Below, piece after piece: positions 1-12,784 of a stretch of DNA of 64,000 nucleotides (positions are counted from its first letter, which is position 1; each line of letters starts with the position of its first letter). Made by a program: the position numbers and the translations under genes. The DNA lies in assembly GCA_020465985.1 (NCBI GenBank), contig JAANYP010007168.1, positions 1-64,000 of the forward strand, given 5' to 3'. Below the pieces are notes generated by a model. It did no database searches. It had not been told where the DNA came from and worked only from the letters and a program-made list of their open reading frames with translations. This stretch comes from Centrapalus pauciflorus. Lineage: Eukaryota; Streptophyta; Magnoliopsida; Asterales; Asteraceae.

Positions 1-1650
1 GTTACTTGCAGCTTTGGTGTCTTGATCCCCAAACTTTTTCCCGTATGTCTTTAACACATACTTTGATTGACTATGAAGCGACAGTGGGTTTCTGCTGTAA
101 CACTGCAATTCATATAGAAGAAAGTGAGTTTCTCCCATTGAACTCATTTGAACACTTTGTTTGTGCATTAAGTTTCAAACTCTCCTCCCCCCCCCCCCCC
201 TTGCAACAAACATATTCATTTGTTGAGCTCACAAAATGATGTTCATCAACATAGATTTGGCCAAGCAGAATCTCTATGTATCCTGTTGATGGACTGACGT
301 GTTGAATTTAAGACGTTCTTTATTTCAGATGGCCTCTCTTGGAACCCATTCTGTAATGGACAGATATGATGATCAGAGTGTGTCATACCATGCTCTTGGG
401 GTTGATGGAAGACCATAGAGAGCCTTGTCCCTAACTTGTAGACTTTGTATGGTACTTGTAGTCCTCAAAACCCGAGGTTGACACACAAATACCTCCTCTT
501 CAATTTGTCCCATACAGAAAAGCAGACTTCACATCCATTTGATGCTCACCGGTTTAAAACCTTTTGACAGCTGCGAATAGGCCAAAAAATAGTCTATGGA
601 CTTCAATTCTTTTGCCTACTGGCAGCCAATACATCATTCATAGTTATGCCTTCTCTGAGGCGTACCTTGCAGCCAAACCATAGCCTGCCTTTATTCTTGC
701 ATGACTATATCCCTGCTCATCTTTCTTGTTCTGAACACCCATGCTTTTACCCATTGCTCTGTATTTCCTTTCGGAAAGATCAAACCAGTGATCACAATAC
801 ACTCTTGTTATGATTCAATCTTAGAAACTGTAGTACCAGCTCTTTTCGTCCAGCAGTTCCATTCCACGATGCATTCTTTCGATTACGTGCTTCTGATGTC
901 TTTTTAGGCTTCCCGTTGAGACATTAAACACAGGCATGTTCGAAAGCAGCTAGAACCTTGAAAACTTCAGGAACTGCTTGTTCAGCCGGCCGAGTAGTCT
1001 CATTGTGGAACCATCTTCGTGTTTGATACAGGAGCTACTTGGATCACCCAGTATTTGATTGAGAGGATGATACTTGTGACTCGAGGGTAGGCTCTCTTTC
1101 TGACTGAAAAGCGGATCCAAGATTTGTATCTATCTCTATCAGGACCAGCGAATGATTAAGTTTCAAGGGTAACAGCTTGACTTGAATTCTGGGACTGGTT
1201 CCCTTTGTAGTTGGAAGCTGTTCTTTTAGGACTTGGAGTTGCACTCCGTGCCTGGATTTGTATATGTTGAACATTCAGGACCCCTGGAGGATCACAAGAC
1301 AGAAGTGGTATAGTGGTGTAATCATCCCAATTGTTGCATCTGCCAGCAGTTTGAACCTTTTGCTTTTTGTGTGCCAACAGTTGAGAATTTGTATTGACAG
1401 CATGAGAATTTGGTGTTGGCAGCTTCCAGACTGTATGCATCAAGCTTCTGCAGTATACACAACACAGCTCAGGAGAATTGTTAGTGAATCTAAATCAAAC
1501 ACCACATCAGGACCAATTGCCTTTGACCTAGCAGTTATTTCAATAAATTCAACATTGCACTTTCTTCAATGGTTTTATACACACTGATTATATACTCTAT
1601 AGGCTTTGCTTTGATTGAGTATCCTACAAAGAATCCTTCTCAGCCTCTTT
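1..1650 (-). pseudogene. Degenerate integrase tail / reverse transcriptase of Copia element 1
   Basis: Read on the minus strand, this stretch follows the pol of element 2: the serine/threonine-rich linker after integrase, then the start of reverse transcriptase (about 560-900), the ALYG block and the region around the catalytic YVDD motif (about 150-300). Every 20-40 bases there is an inserted or deleted base, so no long reading frame survives. Many changes are extra single bases, and there is a C run near 186-200. The adjoining gag is only a few percent different from element 2, so the damage is local. It could be old decay, but poor sequence polishing is the simpler reading. Confidence 0.75.
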
Positions 1651-2836
1651 AAGACTTCCCTAAGTGATCTTTAGTTTTGAAGAATAGTACATGGACATCC
1701 AAAAGGCTTGAAGAAAGATATTAGGGGACTTCTGTTGTGGAATAACTCATAGGGAGTTTTCCCTTGAGATTGAACAACTTGAACCCTATTCAGAACATAA
1801 CAGGCTGTATTGACAGCTTCTGCCCAGAAAGTCATTGGCAAATTTGAATCAGCTAACATTGTTCTAGCAGCCTCAATTAATGTTCTGTTCTTTCTTTCAG
1901 CTACACCATTTTGCTGTGGTGTTCTTGGTGCACTATATTGTCTAGCAATACCTTTGGACTCACAGAAACTGTTTAGAATGTGAATTTTAAATTCAGTTCC
2001 ATTGTCTGATCTTATCAGCTTAACTTTTGAGTTGGATTGGTTTTCTATCTTAAGGATAAAAGACTTAACTAGCTCAGCAGTTTCATCTTTGGACCTAAGA
2101 AAGTAAACCCAAGTAAATCTGGTGAAATCATCAACAAACAGTAAGCCCTTTTATTCAAACTCAAAACAGGTGTTGGACCAAATAGATCCATATGAATCAG
2201 CTGAAGAGCAGATGAGATTGAATTTACTTCTTTGGCCTTATGAGAAGTTTTGTGTTGCTTGCCTTTAAGACATGCTACACAATGATCATCACATATGAAC
2301 TCCTTTTGTGGTAAACCTCTTACCAGAATCTTTTTGACCAAAGCATTCATGGACTTGAAGTTCATGTGACACATCCTTCTATGCCAAAGAGCAGACTCAT
2401 TTGATGATGCTTTGGATATCAAACAGCTTAAAGTATTTGATTTGGATAAAAGATCTGTGTCCAAACAGTAGACATTGTCCTTTCTTGGTGTTCTCAGTAA
2501 AACAAAATTTTCAGGAATTTTGAAATCTTTTGAAAGGACAATGCACTCAGAATCTGTAAACAAAACAATGTTTTGTTTGTCACAAATTTGAGAGACACTT
2601 AATAAATTATACTTAAGCTGTTCAACATACAAAACATCATTGAAAATCATGGTGCCTGCATTAACAGTACCTTTACCTGTAACCTTACCTCCTTTTGAGT
2701 AGCCTCCAAATGCAACAAATCCTCCATCAAAGCCTTTGAAATTTGACAGGCACTCAGAATTGCCTGTCATGTCTAGATCATCCACTGTCCAAATGCCATC
2801 TTGTTTTATGAGGAGACCTGTGGTTGCCCTGCACAA
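1650..2836 (-). pseudogene. Protease / GAG-pre-integrase / integrase of Copia element 1 (broken)
   Basis: The longest open part (2069-2836) covers the end of the protease region, the GAG-pre-integrase zinc-binding segment (HRRMCHMNF then CVACLKGKQHK) and the first integrase catalytic aspartate in HMDLFGP. A frameshift just after AYCL breaks the core. The rest of the integrase is visible to about 1650, including the TPQQNGVAERK block on the minus strand near 1880-1930. The protease active-site segment DSGCSRHMTG of element 2 is damaged here: a 2-nt loss turns it into another frame (VDDLDMTG). The product could not act as a protease. Confidence 0.85.
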
Positions 2837-2844
2837 ATAGAAGC

Positions 2845-5499
2845 TTAGTCAGTAGTGGAGTAAACCCAAACCAAATTGGTTTTGTGTTGGCCTTGTGCAT
2901 TGGCATAACTAAATATTGTTATTGACTTCTTATATTTAGTGAGATTTTCTGATGGAGTCTTTGGAGAATATTTAGTGATTATATGAGGTATCCAGGTATT
3001 TTGATCATCTTTTCTTCTAACAGTCTCAGATGATTCACTAACAGTTCCAGATTGATGCTTAGCAGCTTGATCTGTGTTTTTAGTGCTAACAGCTTCAGTG
3101 TTTGCACTAACAGCTTCAGAATTTGACTTAGCAGTCTGATCTGTTGTATCAGCAGTTTGATCTGAAGATTTGTCCTTGACACACAATATTTGCTTAAAAC
3201 TTAATTTAGGCTTTGCCAAAACTTGTTTTTGGTGTGTGGACTGTTTTTTATTAACTTTTAAAAGCCTTTGATCAACTGTTTTCTTTGGAACTGGTGTGAC
3301 AGAAGGTTTGACCTTTGAACGTTTTGCCTGAGTAGGATTTGAATTTTTTTGATTCACTGTCTGTTTTGCAACAGCTGGTTTATAAAAACAATCCTTGGCC
3401 AAGTGATTCTTCCTGCCACAGTGAAAACACCTTTTGACTATTTGAATTTGAGAACCAGATTTATCTGACAATTTCTGGTTCTTGTTCCTTTGATTTCCCC
3501 TTACCTGCTGTGGTTTGGGAAACTTTTGAACACCATGCTTTTGGCAAGTGCAGACAGGAACATTTTTACCCCTTTTATTATTCTTTGAAGAAGATGCAGT
3601 GTTACAGTTAGAATGTACAGAAACTTGTGGAGCAGCATTGCATACACTCATCTTTTCTTTTCATTTCTTATTGGGGGCTTGGATATCTATGGATGCACTC
3701 ATTGTTTTGTGTGCCTTCTCAACTGTTGTGCACTTACACTCTGTATTTTGAGTCTGATCTTCTTTAGATGTTGGGCTGGTATCAAGGGTAGGATCTACAG
3801 TAGTCATAGACTCATCTAATGGTTCATTGACAAGTCTATCAGCAACTTCACTCATTGGATGAATGTACTTATTGTTGTATGGAGGTGGAGTAGCCCTGTA
3901 TCCTATGCCTTCTTTGGGATTAACCTGAGATTTTACCCTATCTTTGAATTGGACTTCCATTAGGTGTTCTAGCTTTTTATTAGCCACTTTAAAGTTACCT
4001 AGATCCATATTGACAGATTCTAGTTTCTTATTAGCCTCTAACACCTTTTGTTCAGTTCTATCTTTTTATTCAGAGAGTCTATTTTCTTATTTAGCTCCTT
4101 TTTCTCCCACTCATGATATGCTCTATCATGTCCCATTTGGATCTCATTATCCTTATAGTCATTGATCTGTTTTTCAAGATCTTCTATGGCTTGCATGTAT
4201 TCATATCTCCTTTCTTCCATCTTAGCTAGAGTTTTGCACATGCTCTCATTATGATCTCTGTACTTTTTAACCATATTTTTGCATGATTGAGAGCAGAGTT
4301 TAGAGTTTACCTCAGATGGTAGTTCAGTGGATGAGACATTTGATGTTTCTGCCATTAGAGCTTGATTTTGAAACTCTTCCTTTGTCTGATCACTCCAGTC
4401 AAACACGTTGTCTTCTTGAGAGACAAGTGCTGTTGATGATGATGTCTGATTGGGCTGTGGAGTCCTTGATGACTGTTGACCTTGAGATCTACATTCTCTG
4501 GCAAAGTGACCTAGCTTATGACATTTATAGCACTCAACTTTTGACTTATCAAAAGCTGGTTTGCCTTCTGTTCTGGCTTGAAAGTTGGTCCTTCCAGTTC
4601 TTTTAAGAAACCTTTTGGCCCTCGTAGTCAGCATTGCATGTTGCCACTTTAAGTCCATCTCTTCAAGATCATCTGGATGAATTTGTTCTAAATCTTCAGC
4701 ATTTAGAGCAAATAGTCCATCATTGGCAACAAAAGCCTCATAGTGATTTTCAGCAGAGTTGCCATCACCACCTGAAAAGGAATCACTGCTATTAGATTTT
4801 TCAGAAGACAGAAGAGCAGTATTGTGATTATAGGAAAAATGATTTCTTTTTAGTATCAATCTCAGTCTCAAACACTCTCAGACTGTTGTACAGATCATCC
4901 AGTTCTATCTCATCAAGAGTGTCTTTTGTTCTCCATTGTGCAGCATAAACTGTCCATTCTTCTCCAAGAGATCTGAGAAACTTTCTGTTGACTTCATCTT
5001 GATCCAGACTGACTTTTGCACTTTCTAATTCACTTATCAGTTTGTTGAACCTGTCAAAGATTTGAGTAAGGTTTTCATTCTTGCCACCAGAAAAGTTTTC
5101 ATACTGCTGTTTCAAAAGATCTTTTTGATTTCTCTTGGTACTGGCATTACCAACAAATCTTTTCTCTAAAGCATTCCAAAGAGAATGAGCAGTATAAAAC
5201 TTTTTGAACTGATGTTGATAAGAATTAGGAATGGCTATTTGTAAGAGTGTAAGAGCTTTCACTTCATTCATTCTAGCCTTTCTTTCAAGTTCAATTTTTG
5301 GAGGAGTTTTGACTAGTATTCCCTCATCATCAAGTTCTGGATCAACTACAGGAGGAAATTCAACAGTTTCCCATATGGCATAATCAATGAATTGAATATT
5401 CTGTTTAATCCTGAGTTTCCACATCTCAAACTCAGTGGGCTTGAGCATAGGCACTTTGAGTCCTTGCCCAGATCCACTGCTGCTATTTTCAAATTCCAT
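2845..5499 (-). pseudogene. Gag polyprotein of Copia element 1, four pieces
   Basis: The start ATG at 5499 and first 223 residues are intact and nearly identical to the element 2 Gag (UBN2-type Copia gag domain). Frame breaks then occur near 4850 (an extra base by an A/T run), near 4060 (a small deletion in the coiled coil) and at about 3652 (a GGA-to-TGA nonsense change relative to element 2). The pieces keep both zinc knuckles: CYKCHKLGHFARECR near 4490-4540 and CFHCGRKNHLAKDC near 3390-3435. Between them lies a charged coiled coil. The natural stop after VYSTTD matches the element 2 Gag end, so that stop is a family feature. Confidence 0.9.
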
Positions 5500-5559
5500 T
5501 GCAAAAGATTAAAAATTTAAAAGAAAACTTTCGACTTTGAAAAACAAAGAACGACCTGT

Positions 5560-5572
5560 GGCTCTGATACCA
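5560..5572 (-). other. Primer-binding site of Copia element 1
   Basis: On the minus strand it reads TGGTATCAGAGCC, complementary to the 3' end of plant initiator tRNA-Met, two bases after the LTR end. This is the usual Copia minus-strand priming site. Confidence 0.9.
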
Positions 5573-5574
5573 CT

Positions 5575-6238
5575 TGTCGGGATCTAAAATTAATTAACCA
5601 AGACTAACTGATTTTAATTTATCAGAGTATAAATCAATAATCTTGCTGTGAATCAAAGTTTAATTAAGAAGTTTGCGGAATAACACTTAATTATTTTAGC
5701 AAAAGCTTTCAGAACCAATAGCAGATAAACATAAGAAATAATCAAAACTGTTTGTATTGCTGATTTAACTGATTACAATCACCTCTAATCTGTTTGATTA
5801 GACGAAGAACACAAACTGTTCTTAGGGTTTTACAACCTTAGAGGCTTATGAAAACTAAAACAAGAAGCAATTACAGACTTGAATATGCAGAAAGCTCTTA
5901 TACAATAGAATTACCTATTCTATGTATTTATATTGCTTCTTGATATGTTTCCTTGAAGGACTACGACTTCTCTGATAGTAGATATGCTGGAATCTTCGTG
6001 TAGATATCTTTTCCTGAAAATCAGCACATTCTGTTTATGAAACTGTTGAGCAGCTTGAATCCCTTGACAGCTTTGAACAGAGCAGCTCGAGTTGATTTAC
6101 TCTGGCAGCTTGAACTTTTACACTGGCAGCTCGAGTTTCTTCAACTAGCAGCATGAACTTTGGATTTACATATAAACTCTACTAACAATTTGAGAAGTCT
6201 AACTAACAGCTTGAACCTACTTAAACTATTTCCCAACA
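5575..6238 (-). repeat. 5' LTR of Copia element 1
   Basis: 664 bp, starting TGTTGGGAAATAG and ending CCGACA on the minus strand. It is the same family as the two LTRs of element 2 (663 and 664 bp). It carries the family word AAGCTG (here as CAGCTT/CAGCTC) many times between about 6045 and 6210, in the presumed U3 part. Confidence 0.9.
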
Positions 6239-6813
6239 ACACCCTCTAAACCCAACTAAAAGCCACATCATTTACAATGCACAGGTGGCATTAACGCAAT
6301 CACAATCCATATCACAATGTCTAGATTTACACATATGCTGATTAATTAAAACATCTTACACACATTAACCACAGTGTCTAGAAGACAACCCAACACACAA
6401 GACCCGACCCAAACCCGATATTCACATACAACCCAGTATCATTTATCCCAAAGTTTCCAACAGAGTAGTCACATACATATACAAAAGTAGAATCTCTCGT
6501 TCGCAGCAAGTCAAGCTCCTATCTTCGCTCAGGAGCCGGCGGTCCTATCTTCGGTTCCCCTGATACACACATCAGACTCGAATACGTAAGCTTCGCAGCT
6601 CGTGAGTACACAAGGGTTAGACACTGCACAGATCACATAATCACATATGCATGTCACATGGCAGCCCTACACTACACGACATAACACATGCCAGCGAGTC
6701 TCTAATCAGAGACCCTAGAGATCCAATACAGGAAGAGATTCTCATCTCCATTGGGGAATCCCTCCCCCCTGGAGCCGAGCCACGCCCGTTGAGGCTAACA
6801 GGAGTAACGGCCG

Positions 6814-6868
<55 letters not shown>

Positions 6869-7984
6869 GAACCCTACACAGGATTAAACAGAGCTGCACA
6901 TCTCCCACGGTAACTCATCGCAATACACTATAATGGATCTCATACATATAACACATATAATAAAGAGAGAAGGACCATACCTGAGGGGCAGCTCGCAGTG
7001 CCCAACACAATCACAACAATAATATATGCACATAGTATGACTCAATAAAAGTAGGCCCTTTGAAAAGAACTCGTGTACTCACCTGGATCACCCCGCACAA
7101 TTTCCCTAACTGTCGGATCCGGACTTGGCCTGTAACAATCTCTGACAGTCCCTGTACACAAAATAATTCTTTCGAGATTAATCCCAATTATCCCATAACT
7201 GATAACATACCCAAATGAACCCCACAAAGCAACCCAACGGACCCCCAAAGCTCAAACCGACCCAAGCCCAATGAAGCCGGATCGCGGCCGCACTGGCCCG
7301 ATCGCGGCCAGCGCTCGGCAAGAACATCACGGCCGCGCTTGGCGCGTCGCAACCGCGCTCGCGATGCAGAACAGGTTCCCTGTTCGATTTTCTACTCTGT
7401 CCAGGAGGTATAATCCTCCCCCAAACCGATTTCCAGCAGAAATAACTCATAAAATTGACACCAAAACACTACCAAAACATAACCAAACCAATTCCCATCA
7501 TATCACATGATTAACACATCCAAAATCAGATTCAATTGGAAGATTTCTTACCTTGAACTCAAGAACACAACTAGGAGATCTTCAATCTGATTTCAGCACC
7601 TTTATTCACCTGATTTGGTTTCAATCTGAAGCTCCAGCAGCAAGAGAATTACACACACTTCACTTCACTATTTTGCACAAAATGGAGATAAGGAAATACG
7701 TCACACACATATACGTATCTATACGGATCCGGTTATATTGCGGGTTCGACACCGATACCCGGCCCCGATATTAAAAATCCACTATGTATATCATTAAATC
7801 CCATTTAATCCCGTGAATCCATAATTATAATTTATCCACTAAAATTATATCCCGAATCCACGTAATCCCCGTCCCGACACGTATAATCCACTATACGGGA
7901 CGCACTTGGACCAACGCAATAATCACTATTATAATTAGTCAATAGGATAATTACACGTACCTGCTCGGGAGTCGGGGTGTTACA
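6239..7984 (-). repeat. 3' LTR of Gypsy G1
   Basis: Starts TGTAACACCCCGACTCC on the minus strand at 7984 and runs to 6239, where the last four bases (complement of TGTA) are missing because Copia element 1 is inserted. The first 680 bp match 12789-13474. It contains a TA microsatellite at 6816-6866 and a GC-rich patch around 7265-7370. Confidence 0.88.
6816..6866. repeat. (TA)n microsatellite in the G1 3' LTR
   Basis: About 25 perfect TA units. The 5' LTR copy at 13352-13420 has a longer run, as expected for a fast-changing microsatellite. Confidence 0.97.
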
Positions 7985-8000
7985 AATCCTCCCCCCTTAC
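7985..8000 (-). other. Polypurine tract of Gypsy G1
   Basis: On the minus strand it reads GTAAGGGGGGAGGATT, immediately before the LTR start. This is the expected plus-strand DNA priming site. Confidence 0.85.
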
Positions 8001-9135
8001 AAAGATTCCGTCCCGGAATCTAACTCTGACTCTGGAACAGGAAAGGATAGCGATTCCGCATCTCAGACTCGGGTTCCCAAGTTGCGCTGTACCCTTATGA
8101 TGTCTCCATTGAACGAGTACCGATGATATCTCCTTATTGCGCAATTTCTTCACCTTCCGATCAGTAATCATCTCTGGCTGCTCAGCATATCTCAACTGAT
8201 TGTTCCACGGATATCTCTGACAGCGGCACATACTGATCCTCCTTCGCTAAACACTTTCTCAAATGGCTCACGTGGAATGTATCATGAACACCGGCTAACT
8301 CTGGCGGCAATCTCAACCGGTAGGCCTGATCTCTGACCCTGGCGATAATCTCAAACGGCCCTATATACCTCGGACTTAGCTTGCCCCAGTGCCTGAACCG
8401 AATAACACCCTTCCACGGAGACACTTTCAGCAATACCTGATCCCCAACACGGAACTCAAGCTCGGAAGTACGGCGGTCAGCATAACACTTCTGCCGGCTC
8501 TGCGCAACACGCATATGCTCACGGATCACAGCTACTTTATCGCTCGTCTCCTGAAGTAGCTCGGGCCCACTGATCGGTCGCTCACCGACCTCACCCCAAC
8601 ACACTGGGGTTAGACATTTACGGCCATATAATGCTTCGAACGGTGCCATCTTAATCGAGGCGTGGTAGCTATTATTATAAGCAAACTCTACTAACGGGAG
8701 ATGCACATCCCAGCTACCTCTGAAGTCTATGGCACATGCTCTCAACATGTCCTCGAGTGTCTGGTTGGTGCGCTCAGTCTGCCCATCTGTCTGAGGCCTG
8801 TAAGCTGTACTCAGCTGAACCCGGGTACCCAGCTCTCTCTGGAAGCTCTGCCAGAACCGCGAGGTGAAACGAGTATCGCGATCAGAAGTAATCGACTTCG
8901 GAATCCCATGTCGCGACACTACCTCATCAATATACAACCGCGCTAGCTGATCCATCGTGATCGTACCCCGAACAGCAAAAAAGTGCGCACTTTTCGTCAA
9001 CCGGTCCACTATATCCCAAATCATGTCGTTCCCACGCACAGTACGAGGAAGTCGGACGATGAAATCCATCGTGATGTGTACCATTTCCACTCAGGAATCT
9101 CCAGTGGATGTAAACGGCCGTGCGGTTTCTGGTGC
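8001..9135 (-). pseudogene. Integrase with chromodomain-like tail, Gypsy G1
   Basis: The open part 8182-9090 holds the integrase core: first aspartate in MDFIVRLP, second in SDRDTRF, glutamate in DGQTERTNQ, then the C-terminal SPWKGVIRF and HVSHLRKCL blocks. A frame change near 8190-8230 leads into a tail (about 8000-8231) with EQPEMITDRKVKKLRNKEI, resembling chromovirus chromodomain tails that target chromatin. Upstream, the link to the zinc-binding domain is broken near 9090-9136, where the QKPHGRLHPLEIPEWKW segment is in a different frame. The enzyme would insert the cDNA, but this copy is not intact. Confidence 0.85.
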
Positions 9136-10623
9136 TCACTTTTGACCCGCAAACACGTCATACACTGCTCGACGTAACGACTTGGTGCTCCCAGGATGAA
9201 TGGGCAACCTCGACTTATGCGACTCGTCAAGGACCAGCTGTCCCAAGTCCGCAACTCTCGGAACCCAAACTCTGCCTCTCAGCACATATATCCCTCGGTC
9301 ATCCCTGACCAACGATTCTGTCTGTCCCACCAGCCTCTCTCTCTTCACATTATGCTCTCGCAGACCCTCTATCTGTGCCAATCTCCGACTGTCAATCAGG
9401 GTAGAGGTGATCTCGAGTCTCGCAGCTCGGGAGGTAATCGTCTGAACACACGCCTTGCGACTCAAGGCGTCAGCAACTACATTCGCCTTCCCAGGATGAT
9501 ACTGTATCTCACAGTCATAATCTTTCAGAAGCTCTAAACTACGTCTCTGTCGCATGTTCAATTCCTTCTGACTGAAAAGATACTGAAGGCTCTTGTGATC
9601 AGTATAAACCACAAACTGGGACCCATATAAGTAATGGCGCCATATCTTTAACGCAAAGACTATGGCATCCAACTCAAGATCATGGACAGTATGATTCTCT
9701 TCATATGTCTTCAGCTGCCTCGAAGCGTAGGCAATCACCTTGCCCCGTTGCATCAACACACAACCCAGCCCTGTCCCTGACGCATCACAATACACAGCAA
9801 AGTCATCCGTACCCTCGGGCAAAGCCAACACCGGCGCCTGACATAATCGAGTTCTCAACTCAGCAAAGGCAGTCTCCTGCTCGTCGTTCCACTCGAATGG
9901 TACTCCCTGACGTGTTAGTCTCGTCAACGACATGGCTATCCGCGAAAAGTTCTGAATAAACCGTCTGTAGTAGCCTGCTAGTCCCAGGAAACTACGAATC
10001 TCTGGCACGGTCTTAGGCTGCTCCCAGCTCATCACAGCCTCGATCTTCGCGGGATCCACTATGATACCCTCGCTCCTCACAATATGGCCCAAGAACTGCA
10101 CCTCTCGGAGCCAGAACTCGCACTTCGAAAATTTCGCATAGAGTCTCTCTCTCTGCAGCACGCTCAGGACCTCCCTCAAGTCCTACTCATGCTCCTCAGC
10201 GCTCCTCGAATAGATCAATATGTCATCTATGAACACGATCACAAATCGATCCAACATGGCTCTACACACCCTGTTCATCAAATCCATGAAGGCTGCGGGT
10301 GCGTTAGTCAGTTCGAATGGCATGACTAAGAACGCGTAGTGTCCATAGCGCGTCCTGAAGGCTGTCTTGGGCACATCCTCTTCCCTGTCCTTCAGCTGAT
10401 GATATCCAGATCGCAAATCAATCTTCGAGAAGAAGCTAGATCCCTGTAGCTGATCAAATAGATCGTCAATCCGCGGAAGTGGATATCTATTTTTCACTGT
10501 CACTTTATTCAGCTCTCGATAATCGATACACATTCGCATGGTACCGTCTTTCTTCTTCACGAATAACACCGGTGCTCCCCACGGTGATGAGCTCGGATGG
10601 ATAAATCCCCTATCCAGCAATTC
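9136..10623 (-). pseudogene. Reverse transcriptase / RNase H of Gypsy G1
   Basis: RT core in 10183-10620, with KKKDGTMRMCIDYRELNK, the catalytic FIDDILIYSR box and FSKIDLRSGYHQ. An in-frame TAG at 10183-10185, where relatives usually have Gln, separates it from 9136-10179. That part holds the RT thumb (GHIVRSEGI, FLGLAGYYRRF), RNase H (DASGTGLGCVL, YTDHKSLQYL, HPGKANVVADALSRK) and the integrase zinc-binding region. Both parts are in one frame, so only one nonsense change splits them. A second in-frame TAG at 10624-10626 separates RT from protease. Confidence 0.9.
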
Positions 10624-11560
10624 CTAAAGCTGAGTCATCATCTCTCGCATCTCAGTGGGTGCCAGCCTATAAGGCGTCTTCGCAATCGGCACCGCTCCAG
10701 GGATAAGATCGATCTGAAACTCTACCTGGCGATCTGGCGGTAGCCCAGGTAGCTCATCTGGGAATACCTCAGGGTAGTCTCGCACTACAGGTACATCCCC
10801 TACCTTCGTCTTCTCTTTCTGGGCATCAATCACATAAGCCAGGAAAGTTTCACAACCTTTCGTCACATATCTCTGAGCTCTAACCATCGAGATAATCCCA
10901 ATCTCGCCCTTTCGTCTCTCCCCGTAAACTGTGACGATCTCAGTCTCAGAAATCGGTATCCTGATCATCTTCTTAGCACAAAGAATGTCTGCCTGACGGG
11001 CTGTCATCCAGTCCATACCGATGATCACATCGAAGATGCTAATCTCAATAGGTAGTAAGTCGATCAGGAATCGGTGAGTATCGATCTGGAGTACACACTC
11101 TCGATATACACGGCTCACTTGGGCGGTACTGCCGTCTACCCTCTCAACAATCAATGGCACAGATAACATAGTAGGAGCAACAGTAAAATAAGCACAGAAG
11201 GATACTGACACATATGAGCGATCGGCTCCAGAATCAAATAAGACTCGCGCACGCAAGCCGTTCAGAATATACGTACCCGTAACAACATCTGGAGCATCTC
11301 TGGCCTCCTCAGCTGTGGCCTGGAACACTCTGCCTTTGGCTCTCGGAGCAGCATCCCTGCGGGAGGTGGAAGAGGAAGGCTCGGCTCTAGCACCGCTCGT
11401 GCTCGCCCCTGGTACCGCTGGTGCTGCCTCTGGACAATCTCTCATGCGATGGCCCGGCTTCCCACATCGGAAGCATAATGCCTCAGGGGCTGTGCATGTA
11501 GTAGCTGTATGGCCGAATTGGCTGCATCTGAAACACCGGAACTGATCACTGGTACATGGC
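10624..11560 (-). pseudogene. Gag zinc knuckles and aspartic protease of Gypsy G1
   Basis: Two CCHC knuckles lie near 11430-11560 (CFRCSQFGHTATTC and CFRCGKPGHRMRDC). The retropepsin active site follows in VLFDSGADRSYVS. The block ends with VVRDYPEVFPDELPGLPP, the usual Gypsy protease-RT linker. Frame 10624-11445 is open and ends at a TAG in line with the RT frame. The protease would cut the polyprotein in the particle. Confidence 0.87.
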
Positions 11561-11713
11561 CCGGCATGTCTGCGGTGGCATCTCGGACAATCTCGCTCCC
11601 CGGATGAACTGTCAGCTCTACTCCCCGATGCCCGGGACCCCTGCCCGACACTGCTCTGACTGGCCGCATGGCTGTCTCTCTGACCCTGTCCCCGGGATCA
11701 ATCATCTCGGCCT

Positions 11714-12601
11714 CTATCTCTGTCTCTGTCCCTGCCTCTGTCTCTTCGCGAACCTGTACTCTGCTCCTGGTGACGGCCCTGGTCGGGCTGCTGCTGCTCC
11801 CTCGGCTCGCGCCAATAACTGGACTGCTGAAGTCCCTGTGCGCTGTCTCTGGGTGGGCGGCTGCTCTCGCTGCCTCTCTATCTCTCGCTCCCTCATGCTA
11901 GCTAAATCTAGTGCCCTGGCAAAAGATGACGTCTCCTGCAGTCCCACAAACTCCCTGATGTCTGGTCTTAGGCCGTCAACAAAGGCATCTGCCTTGCGCC
12001 TCTCTGTATCCATATGCTGCGGTGCGAACTGGGAGTACTCATTAAAGCGATCCACATACTGCTGCACGGACAGATCCCTCTGCTATAAATGGAGGAAGCG
12101 GCGCTCCATCTCTCTCTGCTCATCACGGGGCGCATACTGAATCTCAAACATGTCCTTAAACTGGGCCCAGGACATCGCATATGCACGAGAATCAGACATG
12201 GAAGACTCAATAGATCTCCACCACTGTGAGGCTCCACCCCTCAACTGATACGTGGCATACCCAACCATATCTTTCGGGTCCACATGGGCAACCCGAAACG
12301 CAGACTCGATCTCGCGCTCCCACGCGAGTGCCATCCCTGGCTCACCCCCACCTCTGAACTCTGGAGGATTCCCAGTTATGAAATCCTTGAACGAACCCCC
12401 TCGCTGAGATGTAGACGAAGAGGCACCCCCACCAGTATCCTGACCACCCCCAGCACGTGGTCCCATACTCTGACTCTGCTCCCTCTCCTGCTCTCTCTGC
12501 TGCCTATAAAACTCTGTAAGGGCCTCGAGCAAATCTGACTTGCGGATATACTCATCACCCGGCGGCTTACCCGCTCCAGAACCCTCTCCCTGATCTGCCA
12601 T
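11714..12601 (-). pseudogene. Gag (capsid) of Gypsy G1
   Basis: The likely start is the ATG at 12601 (MADQGEGSG), shortly after the leader. The retrotransposon gag domain spans about residues 70-260 (SQWWRSIE, WAQFKDMFEIQYAP, FNEYSQFAP, DGLRPDIREFV). An in-frame TAG at 12083-12085, after the RRFLHL segment, splits it; relatives usually have Gln there. The stop near 11714 and the change of frame down to 11560 detach the zinc knuckles. Gag would form the cytoplasmic particle. Confidence 0.87.
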
Positions 12602-12768
12602 ACTGATCTGCACAAAACAAGGCAATTAAGCACAAAGATAAGTCTCCCAGCGTTATACACTAAGCCAGGATAATTAAATCCTCTAGTATCCGTCACCGGA
12701 ATACTCCCCAAGAATCTGAACACGGTCTAAGCTCAAGCATCCCCCGATGCCCAATACTAAAACCACAA

Positions 12769-12780
12769 GCTCTGATACCA
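12769..12780 (-). other. Primer-binding site of Gypsy G1
   Basis: TGGTATCAGAGC on the minus strand, four bases from the LTR end at 12785. It is complementary to initiator tRNA-Met. Confidence 0.88.
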
Positions 12781-12784
12781 TACA

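Larger units (their letters stand above)
1..6238 (-). mobile_element. Copia element 1 (SIRE-like LTR retrotransposon), 3' part outside the window
   Basis: Minus-strand element reading from an LTR at 5575-6238 through a primer-binding site, gag, protease/integrase and reverse transcriptase to the window edge. Its Gag and LTR closely match element 2 at 39074-49853, so both belong to one family. The LTR abuts position 5 of the Gypsy G1 LTR end: the next bases (ACACC) continue the G1 LTR, whose first four bases (TGTA) are missing here. This fits insertion of element 1 four bases inside G1, with the left target-site copy beyond the window. Coding regions have several frame breaks, and bases 1-1650 are far more damaged than the rest. 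Confidence 0.9.
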
